Below, in pieces: positions 37,122-47,905 of a stretch of DNA of 64,000 nucleotides. Origin of the DNA: Chionis minor (lineage: Eukaryota > Chordata > Aves > Charadriiformes > Chionididae); contig VZSF01010142.1 in NCBI GenBank assembly GCA_013398295.1, positions 26,934-90,933 of the forward strand, given 5' to 3'. A program made the position numbers and the translations under genes. Every line of letters begins with the position of its first letter. Position 1 is the stretch's first letter. The notes beneath the pieces are model-generated. The model worked only from the letters and a program-made list of their open reading frames with translations, was not told the origin of the DNA and made no database searches.

Positions 37122-37148
37122 CTGAGCATGAGGCAGCTCAGTATAAAA
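37115..37148. repeat. Perfect 13-bp inverted repeat in LTR U3
   Basis: TTTTATACTGAGC (37115-37127) and GCTCAGTATAAAA (37136-37148) are exact complements with an 8-base spacer. Each arm holds a TATA-like box pointing outward. Confidence 0.9.
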
Positions 37149-37452
37149 CACCCTGTTGGTCAGTTTGGGGTGACCTGTCCTGTCCGCTCCTCCCCACAAG
37201 TGCCACCCCTCTACGCTTTTCTGCTTCCCACCCTCCAACGGGGCAAATAAAGTTGGCTGCCCTCGGGTGTTAGAGCAATGAGGATAAGCAGGAGCCTCTC
37301 TGCATCCCATTCCTTGGCATCAACTACAGACATGCATCTTAGAACCAACAGTTTCTGCACAACATGCTGTGAATTTCAGCAGTTAGAAGAGGCCTGGCTA
37401 GAAAGTAGAGTTACTGAAGAAAATAGGTCCTGTTTTACCTCAAACTAGGACA

Positions 37453-38036
37453 CACACAGACACACACAGGGGGACACAGGCAGGGGACACTGACATGGCC
37501 AGTCACACAGACTGCCACAGACATGGCGCTGACTTCAGCAGCACCCGCATATGGGAGTCACATAAAATAGGCAGCCACATCCCAGGCAGGTCCAGCCTGG
37601 AGTTTGCTAGTGAATACACACACACCCCTCCTGCACACCAGGTTTGGGGAAGATGCTGACAGCCACCCGCTCTAGCAGAAGGCACTGGGTACACGGGTTG
37701 TGACCTCCAGTCCTGCTCCAGATGCTGGTGCTCACCCACCCTCCTCACTCATTCCAGTCCCTCCCAGCAGATGGTTTCCAGGACACAGCATTCCCACCCC
37801 AGTGCTGCCAGCCAAGACCCCCGTTTGCTCCAGTAGTTGAATTTGAGACCGCACTCGCTCCAGTAGCTGACACCACAGGCCAGGGGTGCCTACAACTCAG
37901 TCTGATTCCAGTTATTGGCACCTGGTCCACTCACACGAGCCCTGGCACTCAGGGCACAAAGTCAGTAGGACCAGAGAGCTGTGTCCCATCCACCTAGGGA
38001 CCCCCACTCCCTTCAGGAGCCGACTCCACAGGTCTC
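37453..38036. repeat. GC-rich DNA with imperfect short tandem units
   Basis: A CA-rich start (GACACACACAGACACACACA) is followed by GC-rich sequence in which GCTCCAGTAG.TGA occurs at 37827 and 37857, and related GCTCCAG, ATTCCAG and TTCCAG motifs at 37715, 37751 and 37906. It may be the U5 part of the minus-strand LTR-like block to its right. Boundaries are unclear. Confidence 0.45.
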
Positions 38037-38469
38037 ATCTCTTCCTGGCTCTTAGTTCTTGCAGCAAACATACACATGGGATAAAGAGTGGGATTATGCA
38101 GAAAGATAGTTAAGAAAAGATTTAATAACAAGATAGGACAGACTGTGGTGATCAGGTGCAGGGCTCAGCCAGACAAGCGTACTAACCAGCCTTGTTTTAC
38201 ATGCAACAGGCCCCTTTTATAACTTTTCCAGTTTATCCCCGCCTCTTTCTTCTTCCCTCATCCCTCTTTCCCCGGCATGTCCCCCCTGGGTTTGTACAGC
38301 TCTATCAATTCCCACACCCTTCCCAGCATGGTGTCTGCGGTCTCTCCTGGTTTACAGTCTTATCAGTTGCAAAGTCTGGGTTGATCTTCCTGGAAGCGTT
38401 GCCTGTGTTTTTTAGTCATGTCTGTGTCTCTGTATTTTGGTTCCTGGCTTCCCCTTTTCCTTTAACACA
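38037..38469 (-). mobile_element. LTR-like promoter block, minus strand
   Basis: On the minus strand: TGTGTTAAAGG at the right edge, TATAAAAGGGG at 38211-38221 and TATTAAATC at 38119-38127. TATA and polyadenylation signal about 95 bp apart match an LTR U3-R layout. I cannot assign a family, and the 3' end is not defined. No gag/pol is adjacent. Confidence 0.4.
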
Positions 38470-39405
38470 GTCTCTGATCAGATTATCTCACTGGAACAGA
38501 TTCAAGCGTCTGATGGAATCCAACAGCTGGAAGCTGAAGGCAGGTATATTGTGACTAGAAATGGGATGACAGTTTTTAACAGTGAGGATGATTAAGCAAA
38601 TTAGCTATCAAAGTTTGTAGGTCTGGTGCACTGTAATGGTCTCATCTGGACTTAAAATACAGAGTAGCTGTGGGACCAGAATGATCTCAACATTAAGGTC
38701 TTCCAAAACTTCACCTTTAATTTTGACAGAGAACTTTGGTAGTGCCTCTCCATCATAGCCATTCTGATAAATTGCAAAGAGGATGCTGATAAGCTAATGA
38801 GCGAGGAAGCAAAGGAAGTAATTTAGGAGGAAGCCTTCCCAGGATGACCTGGCATGGGCTCAGGAAAACTTGCCTCTGCACAAGCTGGAGAACAGAACCA
38901 CCCATACACTGTGGCATTAGTTATGGAAGCAGTGACTAACTATGATGGCAAAAATAAGATGCAAACAGTGGGTGATTCTGCAGTGGAGGAAGGTACACCA
39001 CCGAGGTGATCTTCTGTCTGCAGCCATGCCTGTGCAACCACGCTGAAATCAATGTGGTTGCATGGCTACAGCTGAGGACAGCCTTTGGCATAGTGTTGCA
39101 AGAGGTCAGTCACACAAACAGAACAGTTACATCACTTGTATTAAATAACATTTGGAAAATGGTTGTGTCACAATCAAATGAGCAGCTCACTCAAGAGATG
39201 CCAGCCTTCACATGTGAGTGCCTGCTTTGCATGTGTCCTCACAGCTGTGCGCATGAATTGTGAGCAACTGTGTACTTACATGTTTCTTACTTTTGTCCAT
39301 TATTATCTCTTGAGCATTTTTTGTAGAAGTTAAAAGGGAACAATATTTAAAAGTGAAGATTTGGAGGGAGAGACAGGGGAAGAACTTGTCGTGAGGGTCT
39401 CATCG
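38470..39405. other. Unique non-coding DNA
   Basis: Nothing recognised between the LTR-like block and the ERVK-type LTR. Frames are short. Confidence 0.5.
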
Positions 39406-39411
39406 CAAGGT

Positions 39412-39993
39412 TGTGGTCGGTTGACCCCAGATAGCTGGTAAGCCCCCACCCAGTCACTTGCGTACTCCCCCCCTCAGTGGGATGGGAGAGAATCGTAAGG
39501 GCAAAATCAGGAAAAACTCATGGGTCAAGATAAAGACAGGTTAATAAGGCAAAGCAGAACACACAAGCAAAGCAAAATGAGGAATTCATTTACTATTTCC
39601 CATCAGCAGGCAAACGTTCAGCCATTTCCAGAAAGCAGGGCTTCACTGTGTGCAGTGATTACTTGGGAAGGCAAATGCCATAACTACAGACATCCCTCTT
39701 TCCTCTGTCTTTCTCTGAGATTTCCTATTGGAGTATGACATTGTATGGGATGGAATAGCCCTTTGGCCGGCTTGGATCAGCTGTCCTAGTTGTGTCCCTT
39801 CCCAACTTCTTGCCCACTGCCAGCCTACTTGCTGGGGAGGGGAGAGTGGGAACAGGAAAAGTCCCTGATACTGTGCAAACGCTGCTCAGCAATAGATAGA
39901 GCATTGGTGTGTTATCAACACTGATCTGGTCACAAATCCCAAACACAGGCTGCTTAAGAAGAAAATTAACTCCAGCCCAAGCAGACCCAGTAT
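39412..39993 (-). mobile_element. Solo ERVK-type LTR with target duplication
   Basis: The reverse complement of a common avian ERVK-type LTR. Recognisable minus-strand pieces, in order, are GGAGTTAATTTTCTTCTTAAG, GTGTTGATAACACACC, TTGCTGAGCAGCG, AAGTAGGCTGGCAGTGGG, AAGAAGTTGGGAAGGGACAC, GGCTGAACGTTTGCCTGC and the final ACCCACGAG-like U5 part. The flanks CAAGGT (39406-39411) and GAAGGT (39994-39999) form a 6-bp target duplication with one mismatch; 6 bp is the ERVK length. The 5' end is eroded (ATACTGGGTC instead of a TGTCCTGG-type start). At 582 bp with no internal region, it is a solo LTR. The overlapping 118-codon minus frame is chance. Confidence 0.88.
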
Positions 39994-39999
39994 GAAGGT

Positions 40000-42900
40000 T
40001 CATTTTTATTTCTAACACAGTTGGGAGCGCAGTTAATGCTGTAAAACACTGCTGAGAGATGCCTTTCATGAATTCTACCAAAGCCTTCTCCCAAACCTGC
40101 TCACACAGGTGCCTCTGCAGCCAAGAGGCTGCATTTTTATCCCCAACGGCTGCAAGGGCAGGAAGACAAAGAATATATCTTTACTGACAAGGGCTGGACA
40201 GGGACATGCCTCTCCTTTCCCGTATTTTGCTGTCAAGGTATTTTGGTTACTTTACCATCCTGTTTACCCAAACTCAGTTAATCAAAATTCTTAATTAAAT
40301 AAGGATTAGTTTTACCCCTCAGGACTTGACAGTACTATTTCCCGGATCCAGAAAACCAGAAGTCAATATCCCCTGGACAGCTTCCCAGCACAGCGCTTGG
40401 AGAGAGCCACAAGGCAGCTTGCTGAAAGCCAGTTATGCTCTCCAAGTTCCCGCACATCCCACATTCATAAAAGGGAGGGCAGCGCTGGCTTTATGATTTT
40501 GGTTTCTTGTCAAGCATTTAATTCAGCAAACTCCCAGTCTCCCCTTTAAGTTACCTGAAGGTATGTATATATATCCCAAACTGCTCTTTCAGATTTGGTA
40601 CATTTTAATGCATTTGAGTTCTGAAAGACTTATCTGAATTTATTATGAATTTATCTGTATTTATCTGAATACTTTCTTGCTTTCCTGTACATCTCACCTG
40701 AAAAGAGAGCAGCAGGTGCAGTATGTACCGTTGAGGCATCTGTCACTGTTTGCACAGATATAAAGCACAGATAACTTCCGATACCGAATTTACAGCAACG
40801 CGCTGTGACTGGGAAAGTCCTTGCTTTGCGCTTGTTTCAATCCACAGCACATTAGATGATTCAGCAGAAGCTTCTCCTGTGAAAATGCATTTGCAGTGAC
40901 ATCCATTCAGTTACAGTACTTCTGTTCCATGAGATGTCATCAGTGATGTTGTACTGCATGCAGACAGCCAGGATTGTTTTGCAAATTTTATACCAAAAGA
41001 GAATGTCTGTGTAGAGGTCCGTTGATGTATGTATCATCTAAATCCTGTCATTTATAAAGTCAGAAATCTTAGTTTGAGCTCTACTAGTATCTACTTTCCC
41101 CACAATATGATGTGGCTAGGTGTAATTATTAGCACTTTCCCTGGAACCTGAGTCACTCTTGTGTAGAATATGTACAGTAAAGATGAACACTAGCAAAAGC
41201 TTTAAGCAGATTGCAAAATACCAAAATATTAAATCAGTAACCATCTGAATTTCAGAAGATTGTCCTGATGAAAAAGTCTGGAGTGCATAATTTTGAAAGC
41301 AAATTACTTACAAGACAGTTTTATCCTTATTATCAGACATATTATCTATGTTAACTTCTGTGTGGCCAATTGCTGGTTTTTACCTAAAAAAAATCACAGT
41401 AAAGCAAATACTATACATAAATGACATTTGAAAATACCTGCTCAGTGTGTTTGCTTCTTATTGGGTTTTTTTGTCTCGTCTTCTTTGCACAAAGAACTTC
41501 ATTTATGTTAGGCAGAGGTTTGAGTTTTTTCATGGAAGATCATAGCTGAAGTTTTCAGAATTTTTGCCAGATAAGCGCACACTGAGAAATTCTTCAAACA
41601 TTTTGGAAACAAAGTTTTGAAGCCTGTAGAGCAAAGCTCAGTCTGTCAAATAAATTTAGGCTGTTACACATATGCTACATAGGTTACAGAAAAATTATTT
41701 TAGATGTTTCACAGATAGTTTTCATGCTTAAAATGTTCAGATTTTGCATCCTTTCACACATGTAGGTAGATACCTCAGTTTTCATTAACCCAGGAAGTTA
41801 AGCTTACAAGAATGCATAAAAACCTCCTCCAAAGTGACATTTCTATATTGAAAATGTCACTTTCAGTGACTATAGTCTGATATCTTCCAAATTCTAACAA
41901 ATATTGTATGTCCACTTCAGAAACTCCAGCTCTGTGCTTCCCCATGATACAATACCATTTCTGGCCTTACAGGACGATGAGGCGTCAGACCTTGAAACTG
42001 GTATACTGGAAACACACTGCTGACCCAGAAATGAGTGTTAATCATCTTGTGGTGAAGCTGATCTAAAGAATAATTAATTTATCTGCAAGGACAAACAGAA
42101 CACCATTTTCTAACAGGAGGGATTTTAAAGCGATTGGTTTTTATCCTGCTCAGGAGACTGGAATATCAGAAAAGGAATGTGACTAGAGCCAAAGGGAATA
42201 CACTACTGGTCTCTTCAACATGCAATGTGATTTTCCAGTTTGACGTGTGACTGCTCATTTTTCCTGGAAAGTTCTTGCTATATAGTACCTTACAGAGTTC
42301 CTCTGCTTCTGTCTTCTGGTTCTAGGAAAAATTCCTTGTGAGAATCTATCAAAGAATGAAAGTGATACAAAGGTACACTGAAAAAATGCCATGAGAAAAT
42401 TACCAAAGAAGAGTGAAGCTGTTATGTATTAAATGCACTGTGGGCAGCAGTGCATCCAAATGTGCAGGAGACAAATACTGTAAGTGCTTACAGAACATAC
42501 TGATATTTCAATATAATGAGCATTTAATGTCTTTCTACAGAAGCAGAGAAAAAAAAGATGCTAAGATGTGCACAGCAAACTCTTAAAACTAGCCAGTAAT
42601 TACTATTAAAACCGAAAGGTGGCCCCAGTACTAAATGGATAAGTATTGGGGGGGGTTTCTAGTTCTATGTTGTTTCCAAAGGACAGGAAGGAATCTGAAG
42701 CTGGATATTGTAAATACCAACAGTGCAGAAAAGTTAAAGATGTGTCGCTGTTCAAAGAGGGACTATTCAGATGGGTTCTGATTCACTGCTTTCATCAGAA
42801 GGAGGTAAAAATACTACATCTTAAAAGGGTACTTTAAGTAAATCTTTAAGTAAAAAGGGTACTTTAAGTAAAGTTCTGTGATGTTTTTTAAAGCAACAAG

Positions 42901-44035
42901 TGACATTTCTTTCACTGAAAATGACTTGATTGCCTGTAATTTACAAGATCTTTTCCTTCAAGAAAATAATAATACTAACAAAAACGTGTTACCTTTCTTC
43001 ATATGGCACCTGCGCAAGACTTGCTTCTGACCCCCGAAGTGATTGACTTCCCATGGCAAAGTGACCATTAGGTTGAATTTTAGCAGCAGCAACTGATGGC
43101 TGCCGTCATCACACCTGGTAGCTTTGCAGTAACAGCGGAGTACCGCTTTGTGGCCTGTAATGGTCTGACAGGTTTTTTGCAAAAGTATTCATAACTGACT
43201 TAGTTTCTTTTCCTGGACATCAGCCAAATGGCTGCCATAAAAACCCTTTGCCTGGGATGACACTGAGAAATGTATGTAAGAACCCATTTTTCTTCATTCA
43301 AGCTGATAACCTCGCCTAGTGGGATTTATAGCTATGTTGAAGGAAGTGCTGGCAGGGAAAGAAGCCTGTATGAGAATAAGGGTGGGCAGAGATCATAAAG
43401 TACACTGTGGTGTTACATTTTGTGAAGGAAATTATCCCTTAACAGGGAATCTCATAGGCTGTGCATAGAGCTTCCTGTGCAGTTCTGCTGAAATGGAAGA
43501 TTTTGCAGTAAAATATGAATGAAAGGAGAAATTTGAGCTTCTACCACACTGCAGGCTGCAAATCTCTGAGGGCACCTATTCCATCTAGCACATTTGTGCC
43601 AGCCGTAGTCCCTCCTGTCTTCCTTTCCTCTGGCAAGTCTTTCCTCTGAGGAGCCGAAGGTTTTTTCCTAGGGCAAAAACCCCGAGGCCTTTTCCCAAGC
43701 ACCTGCCTGGAAGTGACCAACCTCCTGTTTGCCTAAATAAAGGTGGCTTGGGCTGGCTCAGGACTCTTGCTCTTAAAACACAACCGGTAGCTTAATGGTA
43801 AAAAGCCATCTTTAACAATGCCTGTCCCACCACCATTGCTGTCTCCCAAGAATTGTACCCATTGCACCTACTGTACCCACCTCAGTGGGTCATTTTCCCT
43901 CCTTCATATTCAGACATAGACTCTGAAGTCCCTTTTCCAACCACACTGCATGCATGTGTGTTTGTGTGGGTGCAGTCTCTTACAGCTCTTTGCCATGCAC
44001 CCTGCAACCATGTCCCAAAACCCATCTCTGGGACT
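40000..44035. other. Unique non-coding DNA
   Basis: No gene or known repeat. A 30-bp unit is partly duplicated at 42823-42872. Around 43740 AAATAAAGG follows a GC-rich part, perhaps an old LTR end, but this is too weak to call. Confidence 0.5.
42823..42872 (+). repeat. 30-bp tandem partial duplication
   Basis: AAAAGGGTACTTTAAGTAA is found at 42823 and again at 42853, with CTTTAAGTA between. Likely replication slippage. Confidence 0.8.
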
Positions 44036-45490
44036 GGTTGATATTGCGTGTACCCTCAGCAAATTTGCAGATGGCACCAACCAAGCTGAGTGATACGGTT
44101 GATACTGTAGAGGGAAGGGATGCCATTCAGAGGGACCTTGACAGACAGGGGAGGTGGGCCCATGCAAACCTCATGAAGTTCAACAAGCCCAACTGCAAGG
44201 TCCTGCAGGTGGGTTGGGGCAATCCTAAACATGGATGCAATCTGGGCAATGCGTGGGTTGAAAGCAGCCCTGAGGAGTAGTACTTGGGGATTCTGGTGGA
44301 CGAAAAGGTGAATATGAGCCAGCAATGTGTGCTCACGGCCCAGAAAGCCAACCACATCCTGGGTTGCATCAAAACTCAGCACTGGTGAGGCCGCAGCTTG
44401 AGTACTGTGTTCAGTTTTGGACACCGCAGTATCGGAGAGACATTGAGGTGCTGGAACGTGTCCAGAGAAGGGCAACGAAGCTGGTGAGGGGTCTGGAGAA
44501 CAAGTCTTATGAGGAGCAGCTGAGAGAGTTGGGATTGTTTGGCCTGGAGAAGGGAAGGTTGAGGGGAGACCTTCTTACTCTCTACAACTACCTGAAAGGA
44601 GGTTGTAGCGAGGTGGGGGTCAATCTCTTCTCCCAAGTAACAAGCGACAGGACAACAGGAAATGGCCTCAAGTTGTGCCAGGGGAGGTTTAGGTTGGATA
44701 TTAGGAAAAACTTCTTTACCAAAAGGGTTATCAGGCATTGGAACAGGCTGCCCAGGGAGGTGGTGGAATCGCCATCCCTGGAGGTATTTAAAAGACGGGT
44801 GGACGTGGTGATGAGAGACGTGGTTTAGGGGTGGTTTTTTGGCATAGGTTTATGGTTGGACTCGATGATCTTGAAGGTCTCTTCCAACCCAAGTGATTCC
44901 ATGATTCTAAAAGAAGCGTGGCCAGCAGGTCAAGAGAGGTGGTTCTCCCCCTCTACTCCACTCTTGTGAGACCCCAGTACTGCATCCAGTTCTGGGCTGC
45001 CAGCATAAGAAAGAAAAGAACATGCTTGAGCAGGTCCAGAGGAGGGCCACAAAAATGATCAGGGGGCTGGAGCACCTCTGCAATGAGGAGTGTTTAAAAG
45101 AGTTGCGGTTGTTTATCTTAGAAAAGAGAAGGTTCTGGGGAGACCTTATAGCAGCTTTCCAGTACTTAAAAGGGGCTTACAGGAAAGATGAAGAGGAACT
45201 CTTTCTCAGGGAATGTAGTGGTAGGATGAGTCCTAACAGTTTTAAACTGGAAGAGGGGAGATTTAGAATAAATATTAGTAAAAAATTCTTTACTGTGAGG
45301 GTGGTCAGACATGCAAACAGATTGGCCAGGGAATTTGTGAATGCCACATCCCTGGAAGTGTTCAAGGCCAGGCTGGATGGGGCTTTCAGCAATTTGGTCT
45401 AGCAGGAGGTGTCTTTGCCCATGGCAGGGGGGTTGGAACTAGATGATCTTTACGGTGCCTTTGCAACCCAAACTATTCTATGATTCTATA
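44036..45490 (+). mobile_element. CR1 LINE (host copy, element A), split by another CR1
   Basis: Plus-strand CR1 in two parts, 44036-44374 and 44909-45490. Part one starts in the reverse transcriptase region, where the catalytic motif reads FADGT in place of the family's FADDT, then runs to CCCAGAAAGCCAACCACATC and GGTTGCATCAAAA. Part two resumes exactly with GAAGCGTGGCCAGCAGG and continues through LEKRRFWGDLIAAF, FRINISKKFF and SLEVFKARLDGAF to the tail TATTCTATGATTCTATA. The join CATCAAAAGAAGCGTGGCC exists uninterrupted in the CR1 at 31033-31718 (as its complement), which confirms one original element. Frameshifts and the D-to-G change make it inactive. Confidence 0.93.
44375..44908 (+). 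mobile_element. CR1 LINE 3' end nested in element A (element B)
   Basis: A 534-bp 3' fragment of a different CR1 subfamily, the same as at 2731-3140, inserted in the same orientation within the older CR1. It carries an open ORF2 C-terminal frame ([60 protein letters not shown]) to its stop, and a tail ATTCCATGATTCT. AAAA at 44371-44374 and 44909-44912 flanks it, consistent with a short target duplication or microhomology at the join. The fusion of upstream element A codons with this copy explains the long 167-codon frame. Confidence 0.93.
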
Positions 45491-46567
45491 ATACCTTCAG
45501 CATGTGCTCCTGAGCAGGATCTACTTGCATGAATAGAGTGGCATAAATAGACCAGAGCGATGTCTGGTCAGGCATTAATGTGTGTCACACAACTAAATTT
45601 TGATGCTTTTTCACTGATTTTACAGTTTTCCAAACTAGAAATAGTCATGGAGATAAGACATCCAGGTGATGTCTAATTAGAGCACTCTAAAATCTTGAGA
45701 ATGGATTTATGTTTAAAAATACTATATGCAAAATTTTATTTACCTGACTTCTTGCTTTTGAAAATACTTTTGTTATATATTGAAGAATTTTTGTTTGCTT
45801 TATGCTTTTTTCACAGATATAAGCTTACTGACAAAGCAACTAAGATGCCATGATATTCACGTAAATCAAAGGCCTAGGTATTTGAATAGAATAGCAGAAT
45901 CCATGACTATACTGAGAGAAGGTTCAGCATAATAAACTTGTGTACCTGTATTCAAGTAATTTGAATGACATGTAGTGCAGATGGAGATCAGAGGGTAGCT
46001 GAGATGTGGACAGATGCTCAGTTGTGTTGCAGTTTAAGCTGATCTGTTTGGATTTGGGTTTGTACCACAATGCTAGTTATAATGAGTTATTTTGGCTAAG
46101 CTGACAGACATTAACTTTTTAGGTTGAAGTTAATGTTTTGTTTGTTGTACTCAGTTCATACCAGTATGCATATGGCAGCAGAAGAGACATTTTTAGTGCC
46201 TGCTTGTTTTTCTGCTATTGCAGACATTTGTTGCACAGAAACTTGTTCATAAAAAGAACAAGCTTCTAGATTTATACCAGCTGCGAGTTCATCTATGAAA
46301 CCCTGGGGACTGGAGTGATTCAAGTGCAATTGCGAGCAGTGGAAGAGGATAATTTGGAAATGGGTTGAAAATAGAAAAAATGCTATCTAACCTGGGAAAA
46401 CATAATGCCAGGACACAGACCTGATTGACTAAGAAAGATAGTTATGCCCACGGCATTCATGTCTAGTTTTACTACTCACAGGAGTCTATGAAACATCCCG
46501 GATGCATGGGAAAGGTTAGCAATCAAGGGTGTATAAACTCATTACTTAAACAACAGTGAAAAATATA
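45491..46567. other. Unique AT-rich spacer
   Basis: No gene or repeat recognised between two CR1 copies. Confidence 0.55.
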
Positions 46568-47338
46568 CATAGAATCGTAGAATGGTTTGGATTGGAAGGA
46601 ACAGTAAAGATCATCTAGTTCCAACCCCCTGCCATGGGCAAAGACACCTGCCCCTAGACCAAGTTGCTCAAAACCTTATCCAAACTGGTCTTGAACACTT
46701 CTAGGGATGGGGCATCCACAGCTTCCCTGGGCGACCTGTTCCAGTGTCTCACCACTCTCAGAGTGAAAAATTTCTTCCTGAGATCTAAATCTCCCCTCTT
46801 CCAGTTTGAAGACTTTACCCCTTGTCCTATCACTACAAGTCCTTGTAAAAAGTCCCTCTCCAGGCCCTGTTTAAGTACCGAAGAGCCACAATAAGGTCTC
46901 CCCAGAGCATTCCGTTCTCCAGGCTGAATAACCACATCTCTCCTGTCCTCACAGGAGAGGAGCTCCAGCTATCTGATGATCTTTGTGGCCCTCCTCTGGA
47001 CTCACTCCAACAGGTCCGTGTCCTTCTTATGTTGGGAGGTTCAGAGCTGGATGCAGTACTCCAGGTGGGGTCTCACCAGAGCAGACTAGAGGGGTAGAAT
47101 CACCTCCCTCAGCCTTCTGGCCATGCTCCTTTTGATGCAGCCCAGGATATGGTTGGCCTTCTGGGCTGGAAGTGCATGTTGCCAGGTCATGTTGAGCTTC
47201 TCACCTACCAACACCCTCAAGTCCCTCTCCTCAGTGCTGCTCTCCATTCTCCTCCCAGCCTGTATTTGTGCATGGGATTGCCCTGACCCACGTGCAGGAC
47301 CTTGCACTTGGCCTTGTTGAACTGCATGAGGTCGGCAT
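46568..47338 (-). mobile_element. CR1 LINE, minus strand
   Basis: Begins with CATAGAATCGTAGAATGG and GGTTTGGATTGGAAGG and extends to the GGCCTTGTTGAACTGCATGAGG region, about 770 bp. Minus-strand translation shows [35 protein letters not shown] and RHWNRSPREAV. Several small frameshifts and no catalytic RT core, so not active. Confidence 0.95.
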
Positions 47339-47699
47339 GTTGATTTTGTGTCAATTACATCATTTTTACAGGGATAAGAATTTATTCCCTTTTTCTTCAG
47401 TCCAAATTTTCTTACATTTTTTTTCTTTATAAAACTGGTATGCTATAGGTTTGTTTCCCTCCACACATTTCAGAGCAATTTTAAATAAAAAATTTATCTG
47501 TTTAACTTCATTTATTGCATCTCATAGATATCGTACTGTATTATAAATTTTGCTCTCTGCTGCTAGTTTTAAAATTTTTATTTATTTGAAAGACACTACA
47601 TTTCTATAAATGCTGACTGACAAACTGCTTGTTTGTCAGAGTACCAGGGAGTCTGTACGAACAAGTTACAATGAACCAGAACATCACATGGCCTTTCCC
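47339..47699. other. AT-rich spacer
   Basis: T-rich and A-rich sequence with no recognised feature between two CR1 copies. Confidence 0.55.
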
Positions 47700-47905
47700 A
47701 GTGACAGGAAAAAGAACTTCTCTACTTCGAGGGTGGCAGAGCACTGATCACGCTGCCCAGAGAGGCTGTGGTGTCTCCTTCTCTGGAGATATTCAAAACC
47801 TGCCTGGATGCATTTCCACCCAACCTGCTCTAGGTGAACCTGCTTTGGCAGGGGTGTTGGACTAGATGATCTCCGGAGGTACCTTCCAACCCCTGCCATG
47901 CTGTC
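47700..47905 (+). mobile_element. CR1 LINE 3' terminal fragment, another subfamily
   Basis: A 200-bp plus-strand 3' end with GAGGCTGTGGTGTCTCC, CTGGAGATATTCAAAACC, GTTGGACTAGATGATCTCC and CCTTCCAACCCC, followed by an eroded tail. The 3' UTR (CCTGCTCTAGGTGAACC) differs from the other copies, so this is a distinct CR1 subfamily. Confidence 0.88.

Larger units (their letters stand above)
36712..37452 (-). mobile_element. Avian ERV LTR (minus strand) with U3 palindrome
   Basis: On the minus strand it begins TGTCCTAGTTTGAGG and ends GCGAACA, giving intact TG...CA ends and a length of 741 bp. It has a TATA box TATAAAAGC (37113-37121, minus), an ATTAAA polyadenylation signal (36860-36865, minus) and an AT-rich R region, in the normal LTR order. 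The start is close to the TGTCCTGGTTT start shared by bird ERVK-type LTRs. No 6-bp duplication is found (CTTTCC left, CACACA right) and no primer binding site follows the 3' end, so it is a solo or rearranged LTR. Confidence 0.75.

Noticed and set aside
43600..43800. GC-rich segment with AAATAAAGG considered as an LTR end
   Set aside because: No TG...CA ends, no target duplication and no family-specific motif seen.
44325..44828. 167-codon plus frame, longest in the window
   Set aside because: It is a chance fusion of element A codons with nested CR1 element B; both are truncated LINE fragments.
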